Positions 1 to 8,610 of a stretch of 38,544 nt of DNA are shown here, piece by piece. Origin of the DNA: Streptomyces echinoruber (GTDB taxonomy: Bacteria > Actinomycetota > Actinomycetes > Streptomycetales > Streptomycetaceae); contig NZ_BMWH01000043.1 of NCBI RefSeq assembly GCF_014651135.1, positions 1-38,544 of the forward strand, in the 5' to 3' direction. Numbering within the stretch: the stretch's first letter is position 1; every line of letters begins with the position of its first letter. A program made the translations under genes and the position numbers. A model generated the notes under the pieces. The model was not told where the DNA came from. It saw nothing but the letters and a program-made list of their open reading frames with translations, and did not search any database.

Positions 1-105
1 CACCCGTTCGCCACTAATCCCCACCGAAGTGGTTCATCGTTCGACTTGCATGTGTTAAGCACGCCGTCAGCGTTCGTCCTGAGCCAGGATCAAACTCTCC
101 GTGAA
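1..105 (-). rRNA. 16S ribosomal RNA, 5' end only (partial)
   Basis: The reverse complement begins at about position 105 with TTCACGGAGAGTTTGATCC, the classic 5' end of actinobacterial 16S rRNA. It continues through the conserved segment ending AACACATGCAAGTCGAACG and a variable hairpin with a CTTCGG loop, to GGCGAACGGGTG at the window edge. Only the first 105 or so bases are present; the rest of the rrn operon lies to the left. One base differs from the usual conserved sequence: GCTGACGGCG is read where GCTGGCGGCG is expected (plus-strand position 67). The exact mature 5' end is uncertain by one or two bases. Confidence 0.97.
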
Positions 106-470
106 TGCCTTCCCCGGTACTCCGGGGCAACCACCACGAGAGCGGAACCAGGAGGGAGGAATCGTCCCCCCGGCTCCCAGCGTCCTCGCTGTGTGTGTTT
201 CAAAGGAACCTCGCCACCAGACCCGGCACAAGACCGGTCCGGCGGACGGGGCATCAACATATCTGGCGTTGACTTTTGGCACGCTGTTGAGTTCTCAAGG
301 AACAACCGCTTCCTTCGTACTCACCCCGGACCCCTCGGTCCCGGGCTTTCCTCCGGGCGCTTCCCTTCGGTGTTTCCCACTCTATCAGGGTTTTTCCGTC
401 TCTCTGACCACCCTCCCGCAGGCACGCAGGAAGGATCCCGAGATAGGATCTGACGAGTTGGATACCGCCG
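106..470 (-). promoter_or_regulatory. rRNA operon leader and promoter region
   Basis: This is the transcribed leader and promoter zone of the rRNA operon, read on the minus strand. Positions 251-306 carry the conserved Streptomyces leader element: on the minus strand CCTTGAGAACTCAACAGCG, then AAAAGTCAACGCCAG and ATATGTTGATG, which act in antitermination (boxA-like) and RNase III processing. Further upstream, minus-strand CTGATAGAGTGGGAAACACC resembles the conserved start of one rrn transcript; TAGAGT (379-384) is a candidate -10. I could not define a convincing -35. There is no open frame here that looks like a gene. Confidence 0.75.
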
Positions 471-628
471 GGTCGGCGCGCACAGCGCGTCACTCACCCC
501 CGGCAGGAGTACAACTGTACACGGGACGTGGGAGCGGGTGCAAACCGCTTCGGTGGTACGCCAGGGCCGCCAACCGGGAGCTCTCGCACGTAAGCGGGAT
601 CACCCATGCCATACCCTGCTGACCAGTC
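471..628. other. intergenic space between rrn and crr
   Basis: No gene seen. It must hold the crr promoter (plus strand) and possibly distal rrn promoters (minus strand). Visible structure is a small palindrome GTACA-AC-TGTAC at 509-520 and a lone DasR-like half site GACCAGT at 621-627. A full palindromic DasR site is not present. Confidence 0.4.
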
Positions 629-660
629 GCCGTCCGGGACAGGCAGGGACGGCTCTTTTT
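629..660 (+). terminator. terminator-like hairpin in the crr leader
   Basis: GCCGTCC (629-635) pairs with GGACGGC (647-653) across an 11-nt loop and is followed directly by TCTTTTT (654-660). This is the form of an intrinsic terminator read on the plus strand, yet it lies only 26 nt before the crr start codon and no plus-strand gene precedes it. It may be an attenuator in the crr leader or a block to stray transcription near the rrn operon. The T run is on the plus strand only. Confidence 0.6.
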
Positions 661-686
661 GGATCTCCACCCCTGGGAGGCTTCCC

Positions 687-1136
687 ATGACCACCGTGAC
701 GTCCCCCCTTGCAGGGCGCGCCATCGGGCTGGCCGCCGTGCCGGATCCCGTGTTCTCCGGGGCCATGGTCGGCCCGGGCACGGCCATCGACCCCGTACGT
801 GAGCCGTCCGAGGCCGTCGCCCCCGTGGACGGCGTCATCGTCTCCCTCCACCCGCACGCTTTCGTCGTGGTCGACGCGCAGGGTCATGGCGTGCTCACGC
901 ACCTCGGCATCGACACCGTGCAGTTGAACGGCGAGGGTTTCGAGCTGCTCGTCAACAAGGGGGACACCGTCACGCGCGGCCAGGCCGTGGTGCGCTGGAA
1001 CCCCGCGGCCGTGGAGGCGGCGGGCAAGTCTCCGGTCTGCCCGGTCGTGGCGCTGGAGGCCACGGCCGACTCGCTCTCCGAGCTTCGCGAGGACGGTGAC
1101 GTGAAGGCCGGCGACAGCCTCTTCGTCTGGGAGTGA
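687..1136 (+). CDS. crr: PTS glucose-family enzyme IIA (Crr)
   Basis: Soluble phosphocarrier of the sugar phosphotransferase system: it takes phosphate from HPr and passes it to an EIIB domain, and in some bacteria also signals carbon status. The 149-aa product covers one complete IIA-Glc domain. His72 in VLTHLGIDTV is the expected phosphorylated residue and His57 in HPHAF its partner; their spacing of 15 matches His90/His75 of the E. coli protein. The ATG at 687 is chosen because GGGAGG lies 6 nt upstream and the domain starts soon after; an in-frame ATG at 606 would add 27 unconvincing residues. ptsI follows after 81 bp, so the two are probably cotranscribed. Confidence 0.95.
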   Translation: MTTVTSPLAGRAIGLAAVPDPVFSGAMVGPGTAIDPVREPSEAVAPVDGVIVSLHPHAFVVVDAQGHGVLTHLGIDTVQLNGEGFELLVNKGDTVTRGQAVVRWNPAAVEAAGKSPVCPVVALEATADSLSELREDGDVKAGDSLFVWE

Positions 1137-1177
1137 CAACGATTTCCGCCGGAGACGGCGAGGTAGAGACAAGCAGC

Positions 1178-1198
1178 GCGGTGGACCGGATCCGCCGC
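1178..1198 (+). other. hairpin between crr and ptsI
   Basis: GCGGTGGA (1178-1185) can pair with TCCGCCGC (1191-1198), with one G-U pair and a 5-nt loop. It has no T run and sits 19 nt before the ptsI start, so it is more likely an mRNA processing or stability element, or chance in GC-rich DNA, than a terminator. Confidence 0.35.
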
Positions 1199-1217
1199 TT
1201 TATCGGAGACGGGTGAG

Positions 1218-2888
1218 ATGGAGACAACGCTGCGGGGCGTCGGCGTCAGCCACGGTGTCGCGATCGGGCAGGTCCGGCACATGGGGACGGCGGTGCTGGA
1301 GCCGCCGGTCAAGCAGATCCCGGCGGAGGAGGCGGAGCGTGAGCAGGGGCGCGCCCGCCAGGCCGTCGAGGCGGTGGCCGCCGATCTGGTGGCGCGCGGC
1401 AATCTGGCGGGCGGTGAGGCGCAGGCCGTGCTGGAGGCCCAGGCCATGATGGCCCAGGACCCGGAGCTGATAGCGGACGTGGAGCGGCGCATCACGGTCG
1501 GCAGCACGGCCGAGCGTGCGGTGTACGACGCGTTCGCCGCGTACCGGGCCCTGCTGGCCGGCGCGGGTGAGTACCTGGCCGGCCGGGTGGCGGACCTCGA
1601 CGACGTGCGGAACCGTATCGTCGCTCGTTTGCTCGGGGTGCCGATGCCGGGTGTCCCGGACAGTGACGAGCCGTACGTCCTCGTCGCGCGGGACCTGGCG
1701 CCTGCCGACACGGCTCTGCTGGACCCGTCGCTGGTGCTCGGGTTCGTGACCGAGGAGGGCGGGCCGACGAGCCACAGCGCGATCCTGGCGCGGGCGCTGG
1801 GCGTGCCGGCCGTGGTGGCGCTGCCGGGCGCGACCGAGCTGGCCGAGGGCACGGTGATCGCGGTGGACGGCAGCACCGGTGAGATCGTCGTGGAGCCCGG
1901 CGAGGAGAAGAAGGCGCAACTGGAGGCGCTGGCCGCGGAGCGGAAGGCCGCGCTGTCCGCTTCGACCGGGCCGGGGGCCACCTCCGACGGCCACAAGGTG
2001 CCGCTGCTCGCCAACATCGGCGGCCCGGCGGACGTGGCGGCCGCGGTGGAGGCGGGCGCCGAGGGCGTCGGCCTGTTCCGTACCGAGTTTCTGTTCCTGG
2101 ACGACAACAAGAACGCGCCGTCGGAGGAGAAGCAGGTCGCGGCGTACCGGCAGGTTCTGGAGGCGTTCCCCGAGAGCCGGGTCGTGGTGCGGGTGCTGGA
2201 CGCGGGCGCGGACAAGCCGCTGGACTTCCTGACGCCTGCCGACGAGCCGAACCCGGCGCTGGGCGTGCGGGGTCTGCGGACCCTGCTCGACCATCCCGAG
2301 GTGCTGCGCACCCAGTTGACGGCGCTGGCGAAGGCCGCCGAGGGATTGCCGGTCTACCTCGAGGTCATGGCGCCGATGGTCGCGGACCGCGCGGACGCGA
2401 AGGCGTTCGCGGACGCGTGCCGGGAGGCCGGTCTGCGGGCCAAGTTCGGTGCCATGGTCGAGATCCCGTCGGCCGCGCTGCGGGCGCGTGCGATCCTGCA
2501 GGAGGTCGAGTTCCTGTCCCTGGGGACCAATGACCTCGCGCAGTACACGTTCGCGGCCGACCGGCAGGTGGGTGCCGTGTCGCGGCTGCAGGATCCGTGG
2601 CAGCCGGCGCTGCTCGACCTGGTGGCGATGGCCGCGGAGGCGGCGAAGGCCGAGGGCAAGAGCTGCGGTGTCTGCGGTGAGGCGGCGTCGGATCCGCTGC
2701 TCGCGTGTGTGCTGACCGGTCTGGGGGTCACCTCCCTCTCCATGGGTGCGGCGTCGATTCCCTATGTGCGGGCGGCGCTGGCCAAGTACACGCTGGCGCA
2801 GTGCGAGCGGGCCGCGGCGGCCGCCCGGGCGGCCGACAGCGCCGAGGAGGCGCGGCAGGCGGCGCAGGCGGTGCTGTCCGGGGAGTGA
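1218..2888 (+). CDS. ptsI: PTS enzyme I, phosphoenolpyruvate-protein phosphotransferase
   Basis: First enzyme of the PTS: it autophosphorylates from phosphoenolpyruvate and phosphorylates HPr in the cytoplasm. The 556-aa protein has the family's normal length and order: an N-terminal helical HPr-binding region, the phosphohistidine domain with GGPTSHSAILAR (His186 is the active-site residue), then the PEP-binding TIM barrel. The barrel shows GLFRTEFLF, a SLGTNDLAQYT segment and GVCGEAASDP with the active Cys486. GGAG lies 9 nt before the ATG. A strong hairpin terminator follows the stop. HPr (ptsH) is not in this window. Confidence 0.97.
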   Translation: METTLRGVGVSHGVAIGQVRHMGTAVLEPPVKQIPAEEAEREQGRARQAVEAVAADLVARGNLAGGEAQAVLEAQAMMAQDPELIADVERRITVGSTAERAVYDAFAAYRALLAGAGEYLAGRVADLDDVRNRIVARLLGVPMPGVPDSDEPYVLVARDLAPADTALLDPSLVLGFVTEEGGPTSHSAILARALGVPAVVALPGATELAEGTVIAVDGSTGEIVVEPGEEKKAQLEALAAERKAALSASTGPGATSDGHKVPLLANIGGPADVAAAVEAGAEGVGLFRTEFLFLDDNKNAPSEEKQVAAYRQVLEAFPESRVVVRVLDAGADKPLDFLTPADEPNPALGVRGLRTLLDHPEVLRTQLTALAKAAEGLPVYLEVMAPMVADRADAKAFADACREAGLRAKFGAMVEIPSAALRARAILQEVEFLSLGTNDLAQYTFAADRQVGAVSRLQDPWQPALLDLVAMAAEAAKAEGKSCGVCGEAASDPLLACVLTGLGVTSLSMGAASIPYVRAALAKYTLAQCERAAAAARAADSAEEARQAAQAVLSGE

Positions 2889-2922
2889 TCCGGACGCGGC
2901 GGCGCGCCCGGTGGACGTGAGG

Positions 2923-2952
2923 GGCGCTCACCTTCGGGTGGGTGCCCTTTTC
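2923..2952 (+). terminator. ptsI intrinsic terminator
   Basis: An 11-bp stem (2923-2933 with 2938-2948, including two G-U pairs) closed by a TTCG tetraloop is followed by TTTT (2949-2952). It starts 34 nt after the ptsI stop. The T run is only on the plus strand, so it ends crr-ptsI transcription; the convergent gene to the right ends at 2995. Confidence 0.85.
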
Positions 2953-2994
2953 ACGCCTCGCGGTGCCGGCTTCGGTGCCGCTCGGGTGCCGGAT

Positions 2995-3885
2995 TCAGTG
3001 CCGGTGCCGGTGGAGTCCCTCCTCTCCGAGATCGGGGGGTTCGCAGTAGTCGACGCCGGACTCCGGGGAGATGAGGTCGCCGGACTCGGCGTCGGTGCAG
3101 TAGGCGTCGAAGACCTCACCGGCGGTCAGGGGGCGCAGGGTGTCGCCGCGCAGCCGCCAGCCGTAGACGCGGTCGGGGGTGTCCGGGGCGGTGGTGCGCA
3201 TGACGAGACCCCCGGGGTTGCCGGTGGCGAGGCCGAGGGCCAGGACCGTGGTGAACTCGAGGGCTTCCGCCTCGTCGAGTCGGGTGGTGCCGTCGGCGTC
3301 CTGGTCGGCGTGGAGGACGGCGTCGAGGGTCTCGGGGGTGCTCGCGACGCTGCAGACCAGGTGCCGGTTGCCGGGCGGGGCGGTCTCCAGGATGCGAGTG
3401 AGGAGGGCCGTGGCGCGGGAGAACGCGGCGCGGCCGATGTCCTCGCCGCAGGACGGGCAGGGGCCGAGGCGGGCCAGGAGGGTCGAGGCGTACTCCCACG
3501 TCGCCTGGCGGACGGCTTCGTCGACGAGGGCGGGGAGCAGTTCGGTGAGCGGGCGGCCGTCGTAGGGCACGGTGGCGCCCGTGATGGCGAGTTCGGCGGT
3601 GAAGCGGGTGCGGCTGGCGGGGTCGTCGGGGGCGAGGCCGGTCTCGGCGCAGAAGTCGGCGTACTCCTGCGGGTCGAAGAGGGCCAGGGTGGTGTGGGTG
3701 CCCTGGGCAGCGCGGGTTTTGAGGACGGTCTCGGTCTGCTGGAGGTAGGTGCGGTGGTTGTCGAAGGAGAAGGTGCGGTAGCGCCGCATGGCGCGGAAGT
3801 CGTGTTCGTCGGTGAGCAGGCCGATGATGCCGGCGATCTCCCGGCGCAGGACGCGGCGCATGGTCCGGTGATCGGTGAACGCCAT
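2995..3885 (-). CDS. conserved hypothetical protein
   Basis: I do not recognise a named family in this 296-aa protein. It has no signal peptide or membrane segment, so it is probably cytoplasmic. One CPSCGED segment near the middle gives a CxxC pair, too little for a structural zinc site alone. The C-terminus is acidic and ends in HRHRH. The ATG at 3885 is chosen over a start 21 codons upstream because AGGGGGG lies 5 nt before it on the minus strand. It is transcribed away from the acetoacetyl-CoA synthetase start and converges on ptsI; nothing in the context reveals its job. Confidence 0.75.
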   Translation of the reverse strand: MAFTDHRTMRRVLRREIAGIIGLLTDEHDFRAMRRYRTFSFDNHRTYLQQTETVLKTRAAQGTHTTLALFDPQEYADFCAETGLAPDDPASRTRFTAELAITGATVPYDGRPLTELLPALVDEAVRQATWEYASTLLARLGPCPSCGEDIGRAAFSRATALLTRILETAPPGNRHLVCSVASTPETLDAVLHADQDADGTTRLDEAEALEFTTVLALGLATGNPGGLVMRTTAPDTPDRVYGWRLRGDTLRPLTAGEVFDAYCTDAESGDLISPESGVDYCEPPDLGEEGLHRHRH

Positions 3886-4032
3886 GGTTCCCCCCTGGGT
3901 GCGTGCGGTCGAGCGGTCGTCACTCAAAGTAACCGACGGCACTGACAACGGGGGACGGAGAGGGTGGTGGCCGTCCCCGGTCGTCCGCGCCGAGCGAGGA
4001 GGACCGGGGACGGCCGGGGACGGCTGGCGGGC

Positions 4033-6000
4033 TCAGGCGCGTTTGCGGGCCAGTTCCTCGTAGAAGCGGAGCACGTCGAGGTCGTCGACGGAGCCCGGGT
4101 TGACCGCCTTGTCCAGCGGGGTGCCCTGCAGCAGGCGCTTGACCGGGACCTCGATGCGTTTCCCGGTGAGGGTGTGGGGCACGCCGGGGGCCTCGATGAT
4201 CTCGTCGGGGACGTGGCGCGGGGAGAGCTGCTCGCGGATGGCCTGCTTGACGCGCTGGACGAGGGCGTCGTCGAGGCGGGCGCCAGGGGCCAGTTGGACG
4301 AACAGGGGCATCCAGTAGCCGCCGTCGGGCTGTTCGATGCCGAGGACGAGGGACTCCTTGATCTCGGGGAGGCGTTCGACGACTTCGTAGATGTCGGCGG
4401 AGCCCATCCGGACGCCCTGGCGGTTGAGGGTGGAGTCGGAGCGGCCGTGGATGACGACGGAGCCGCGGGAGGTGACGGTGACCCAGTCGCCGTGGCGCCA
4501 GACGCCGGGGTACATAGCGAAGTAGCTGTCGCGGTAGCGGCTGCCGTCGGGGTCGTTCCAGAACCGGATCGGCATGGACGGCATCGGGGTGGTGACGACG
4601 AGTTCGCCGACCTCGTCGACCAGCGGTCTGCCGTCGGGGTCCCAGGCCTGCAGGTCGGTGCCGAGGCAGGGGGCCTGGAGTTCGCCGACGTGGACGGGGA
4701 GGGTGGGGACGGCTCCCGCGAAGCAGGAGCACACGTCCGTGCCGCCGCTGACGGAGGCGATCCACAGGTCGTCGCGGACCTCGTCGTGCAGCCAGCGGAA
4801 GCCGTCGGGCGGGAGGGGGGAGCCGGTGGTGGCGACGCACTTCACACGGGAGAGGTCGTGGTCGCGGGCGGGGTGGACGCCCGCCTTGCGGCAGGCCATG
4901 ACGTAGGCGGCCGAGGTGCCGAAGAAGGTGGTGCCCGTGCGTTCGGCGACGCGCCACTGGGCGCCGGTGTCGGGGAAGCCGGGGCTGCCGTCGTAGAGGA
5001 CGACCGTGGTGCCGGCCAGGAGGCCGGAGACGAGGAAGTTCCACATCATCCAGCCGGTCGAGGTGTACCAGAAGAACCGGTCCTCGGGGCCCAGGTCGCA
5101 GTGCAGGCCGAGCTGCTTGAGGTGTTCGACGAGGATGCCGCCCTGGGACTGGACGAGGGCCTTGGGCAGGCCGGTGGTGCCGGAGGAGTACAGCACCCAC
5201 AGGGGGTGGTCGAAGGGCACCTGTTCGAAGACGGGGTCGGTGTCGCCGGACGTGAGGTCCGGCCATTCCAGGGCGCCCTCGGGTGCTTCGGTCCCCAGCA
5301 GGGGGATGTGGACGACCGCCCGCAGGGTGGGCAGGTCGCGGCGGAGTTCGGCGACGACGGCGCGGCGGTCGTGCTCCTTGCCGCCGTAGCGGTAGCCGTC
5401 GACGGCGAACAGGACCACGGGTTCGACCTGCTGGAAGCGGTCCAGGACGCTGCGGGCGCCGAAGTCGGGGGCGCAGGAGGTCCACACGCCGCCCACGGCC
5501 GCGGTGGCCAGGAGGGCGACGACGGCCTGCGGGATGTTGGGCAGGTAGCCGCTGACGCGGTCGCCGGGGCGGACGCCCAGGTCGCGCAGGGCGGCGGCGA
5601 GGGAGCCGACCTGGCGGCGCAGCTCGGCCCAGGTGACCGGGCGGGGGTCGTGGGTCTCGTCGACGTACAGGAGGGCGGGTTCGTCGGCGCGGGAGGCGGC
5701 CGCGCGCAGGGCGTGCTCGGCGTAGTTGAGCTTCGCTCCGGGAAACCACCGGGCGCCGGGCATGGAGCGGTCGGCCAGCACGCTCGTGTACGGCGCGGAG
5801 AACCGGACGTCGAACCACTGCGCCACGGCCTTCCAGAAGGTGTCGAGGTGGTCGACGGACCAGCGGTGCAGGGCCGCGTAGCCGCCCTCGGCCGGAGCTC
5901 CGTGGTGCTCGGCGGCCCAGGTGTGGAACCTGGTGATCCGGGCCTGGGCGATCTGCTGGGGGTCGGGCTGCCAGAGCGGCTGGGGGTTCGCGGTCGACAT
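4033..6000 (-). CDS. aacS: acetoacetyl-CoA synthetase
   Basis: ATP-dependent ligase of the ANL (acyl-adenylate) superfamily that activates acetoacetate to acetoacetyl-CoA, feeding ketone-body-type carbon into central or polyketide metabolism. The 655-aa length fits this subfamily. Visible motifs are the nucleotide loop LYSSGTTGLPKALVQ, the GRSDSTLNRQGVRMGSADIY hinge region, and the C-terminal TGKRIEVPVK containing the catalytic, acetylatable lysine. GGGAG lies 6 nt upstream of the ATG. It is divergent from the GH31-like gene across a 212-bp gap that must contain both promoters. The assignment over acetyl-CoA synthetase rests on remembered N- and C-terminal patterns. Confidence 0.9.
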   Translation of the reverse strand: MSTANPQPLWQPDPQQIAQARITRFHTWAAEHHGAPAEGGYAALHRWSVDHLDTFWKAVAQWFDVRFSAPYTSVLADRSMPGARWFPGAKLNYAEHALRAAASRADEPALLYVDETHDPRPVTWAELRRQVGSLAAALRDLGVRPGDRVSGYLPNIPQAVVALLATAAVGGVWTSCAPDFGARSVLDRFQQVEPVVLFAVDGYRYGGKEHDRRAVVAELRRDLPTLRAVVHIPLLGTEAPEGALEWPDLTSGDTDPVFEQVPFDHPLWVLYSSGTTGLPKALVQSQGGILVEHLKQLGLHCDLGPEDRFFWYTSTGWMMWNFLVSGLLAGTTVVLYDGSPGFPDTGAQWRVAERTGTTFFGTSAAYVMACRKAGVHPARDHDLSRVKCVATTGSPLPPDGFRWLHDEVRDDLWIASVSGGTDVCSCFAGAVPTLPVHVGELQAPCLGTDLQAWDPDGRPLVDEVGELVVTTPMPSMPIRFWNDPDGSRYRDSYFAMYPGVWRHGDWVTVTSRGSVVIHGRSDSTLNRQGVRMGSADIYEVVERLPEIKESLVLGIEQPDGGYWMPLFVQLAPGARLDDALVQRVKQAIREQLSPRHVPDEIIEAPGVPHTLTGKRIEVPVKRLLQGTPLDKAVNPGSVDDLDVLRFYEELARKRA

Positions 6001-6212
6001 GAGCGGCTCCCGGGCTGTACGCGTCGTGTGCGTCCTCCGCGCACGGGCAGGGGGTGTGCGCGTGACGCGGCTGACAGGGACGATGCCATGTGATCGACTT
6101 CAATACCAGGGCTCGCCTCACATAGTCCGCCAAGTGAAGATGTGGTCGCGGCACGGGTAACGGCAGTTGAACGGTGCGTCCGCACCGGCTCGGCAATGGC
6201 AGGCTGAGCAGC

Positions 6213-8597
6213 ATGGACGGTCGTGACCTGGTGCGTTCGGTGAGGGCGTTCGGTGCGGCGGGGGCGGCGCAGGGGTTGCTCACCGTGCGGGCGGCGTGGC
6301 GCCGCAGGCGGGCGGACGCCGCGGGGCTGCCGGCGCGGGGGACGGAGCGGGCGCGGACGCCGGGCCCCGTGCGGGGGGCGGAGCCGGAGCCGGGGGGCGG
6401 TGTGCTGCGGTTCGCCCGGTCGGAGCTGCGGATCACCGTCGTCGCGAACGGGGCCGTCTTCTGGGGCTGGGACGGGGCCGGCGCGCAGCCGTCGTACGCG
6501 CTCGGGGACCGGTGCCCCGAGCCGGACCCCCGGGCGGTGCTGGAGCCGGACAAGGACGGCGGCTGGCGGGTGGTCGCCGAGCGGGTCACGGTGGGCGTCT
6601 CGCGGCACGGCGCGATCGAGGTCCGCACGCGCGGCGGGGTGACACTGCGCCGTGACCTGCCGCCCCGCTGGTGGGAACCGGTGGGCGGCGGCCCGGCGCG
6701 GTGGATGCAGCGGGCGGAGGTGGCGCCGGACGCGCGGTTCTTCGGGCTGGGCGGGCGCGCGTCGGGGCCGCGGCTGCGCGACGGCACGTATCGGCTGTGG
6801 AACACCGACCCCGGCCGGCCCTTCGGGCCCGGTGACGATCCGCTGTCCGTCACCATGCCGGTGCAGCTGGTGGTGGCGGACGCCGGTACGCACCTGGTGT
6901 TCCACGACAACACCTGGGACGGCACGGTCACGCTGCGGGAGGGCGAGGAGGGGGCCGGTTCGGGGCACGACCGGGCCGGGACGTGCGAGCTGCGGATGGA
7001 CGGCGGGCCGCTGCGGTGCTGGGTGATCGTGGGCAGCCCCGCGCGTGTGCTGCGCACCTGGGCGGCGCTGACCGGGCCGGCGGTGGTGCCGCCGGCGTGG
7101 GCGCTGGGCCACCAGCACGCGCGGCGGGACCTCGGCGACGAGCAGGAGGTGCGGCGGCTCGTCGCCGACCACCAGGAGCACGATCTTCCGCTCGACGCGG
7201 TGCACCTGGGCACCGGCCACCGCGACGGGCGGCAGGGGTTCACGGTCGACCAGGAGCGCTTCCCGAAGCTTTTGGTGCTGGCCGAGGAGCTGCGCCGGGA
7301 CGGGATCCGGCTGGTGTCGGCCGTGGAACCGGCGGTGCGGGCCGCGCCGGGCGACGCCGTGTACGACGGCGGCCTGGCCGGGGACGCCTTCGTGCGGGAC
7401 GCGTCGGGGCGGGTGGTGCGCGGCGTGGCGCGGTTCGGGGAGGCGGTCTTCCCGGACTTCACGCACCCGCGGGTGCGCGCGTGGTGGGGGCGGCTGTACG
7501 AGGAGCGTCTCGCGCAGGGATTCGCGGGTTTCTGGCACGGCGGGGACGAGCCGACGTCCTTGGCCGCGTTCGGGGAGGCCACCCTGCCGCGTTCGGCCCG
7601 GCACGCCCTGGAGGGGCGGGGCGGGGACCACCGCGAGGCGCACAACGTCTACGGCCTGTGCATGGCCCGCGCGGCCCACGAGGAGCTTGCGGCCCACGAG
7701 GAGCCGCGGGAGCCGGCGCCGCAGGAGCGGCCGTTCCTCTGCTCGCGCTCGGGCTGGGCCGGGATGCAGCGCTACGGCGGCGCCTGGTGCGGGGAGACGG
7801 CCGCCGGCTGGCCCGGCCTGCGGGCCGGCCTGTCGCTGGTGCTGGGGCTGGGGCTGTGCGGAGTGCCGTACTCGGGGCCGGACGCGGGCGGCTGCGACGG
7901 CGGCGAGTCGCCGGAGCTGTACCTGCGCCGGCTCCAACTGGCCGCCCACCTGCCGCTGTTCCGGACGCACGCCGGTCCCGGGGCGGGCGGCCGGGAGCCC
8001 TGGGAGTGCGGTCCGCAGGTGCTGGAGCAGGTGCGCGGGGTGCTCGCCGGGCGCCGGCGGCTGCTGCCGTACTTCGTGACGCTGGCGCACCTGGCGCGGC
8101 GCACGGGGGCGCCGTACGTGCGGCCGTTGTGGTGGGGCGCGCCGGAGGACCGTGCCCTGCGGGACTGCGAGGACGCTTTCCTGCTCGGCGACCGCCTGCT
8201 GGTGGCGCCGGTGCTGCACCCGGCGGTGGAGCGGCGCGCGGTGCGGCTGCCGCGCGGCCGCTGGTACGACACGGTGTCGGAACGGGCCTACGAGGGCCCG
8301 GGGCGGGTCCTGCTGGAGGCGCCGCTGTCGCGGATTCCGGTGCTCGCACGCGCGGGAGCCGTGATTCCGGTGCGCGGGCAGGACGGGGGACTGGAGCTGG
8401 AGGTGTGGGCGCCGGCCCCGGGGCGCGGCGGGCGCGGGCTGGTCGTACGGGAGGCGGGCGAGGGCCGGGACGAGCCGCGGATCGAACGCTACGTCACCCG
8501 CCGGCAGGGCCGGCGGGTCGTCGTCGAGCGGGAGCGGGAGGACGGTTCCGCCGAGCCGGACCGCCCCGTGCGCGTCAGGGGCCTCGCCGAGGGCTGA
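6213..8597 (+). CDS. GH31-like glycosidase-family protein with altered catalytic site
   Basis: A 794-aa protein with the overall GH31 (alpha-glucosidase/alpha-xylosidase) plan: an N-terminal beta-sandwich, a TIM barrel with HQHARRDLGDE and the ERFPKL segment, and C-terminal beta domains. The catalytic positions are changed. The nucleophile motif usually reads FW-x-D-M-N-E-P; here it reads FWHGGDEP (residues 441-447), so Asp becomes Gly443. The acid/base motif usually reads W-x-G-D; here it reads WCGE (Glu528). The substrate-binding WLDIDYM-type motif reads HLGTGHRD. The fold is thus kept while the standard retaining mechanism looks lost. No signal peptide is obvious. The ATG at 6213 is my choice; a GTG at 6174 would add 13 residues. 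It ends 13 nt from the convergent Nudix gene. Confidence 0.82.
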   Translation: MDGRDLVRSVRAFGAAGAAQGLLTVRAAWRRRRADAAGLPARGTERARTPGPVRGAEPEPGGGVLRFARSELRITVVANGAVFWGWDGAGAQPSYALGDRCPEPDPRAVLEPDKDGGWRVVAERVTVGVSRHGAIEVRTRGGVTLRRDLPPRWWEPVGGGPARWMQRAEVAPDARFFGLGGRASGPRLRDGTYRLWNTDPGRPFGPGDDPLSVTMPVQLVVADAGTHLVFHDNTWDGTVTLREGEEGAGSGHDRAGTCELRMDGGPLRCWVIVGSPARVLRTWAALTGPAVVPPAWALGHQHARRDLGDEQEVRRLVADHQEHDLPLDAVHLGTGHRDGRQGFTVDQERFPKLLVLAEELRRDGIRLVSAVEPAVRAAPGDAVYDGGLAGDAFVRDASGRVVRGVARFGEAVFPDFTHPRVRAWWGRLYEERLAQGFAGFWHGGDEPTSLAAFGEATLPRSARHALEGRGGDHREAHNVYGLCMARAAHEELAAHEEPREPAPQERPFLCSRSGWAGMQRYGGAWCGETAAGWPGLRAGLSLVLGLGLCGVPYSGPDAGGCDGGESPELYLRRLQLAAHLPLFRTHAGPGAGGREPWECGPQVLEQVRGVLAGRRRLLPYFVTLAHLARRTGAPYVRPLWWGAPEDRALRDCEDAFLLGDRLLVAPVLHPAVERRAVRLPRGRWYDTVSERAYEGPGRVLLEAPLSRIPVLARAGAVIPVRGQDGGLELEVWAPAPGRGGRGLVVREAGEGRDEPRIERYVTRRQGRRVVVEREREDGSAEPDRPVRVRGLAEG

Positions 8598-8610
8598 GCG
8601 GCGGCCGGCC

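Noticed and set aside
600..640. DasR operator (dre) upstream of crr
   Set aside because: Only the half site GACCAGT (621-627) is present; the other arm does not match.
106..686. tRNA gene between the rrn leader and crr
   Set aside because: No cloverleaf, TTCGA loop or anticodon arm could be found on either strand.
3920..8219. Very long minus-strand frames (1241 and 1057 codons) crossing acetoacetyl-CoA synthetase and the GH31-like gene
   Set aside because: Pro/Arg/Ser-rich low-complexity translations out of frame with recognised proteins; they cross gene boundaries and intergenic DNA.
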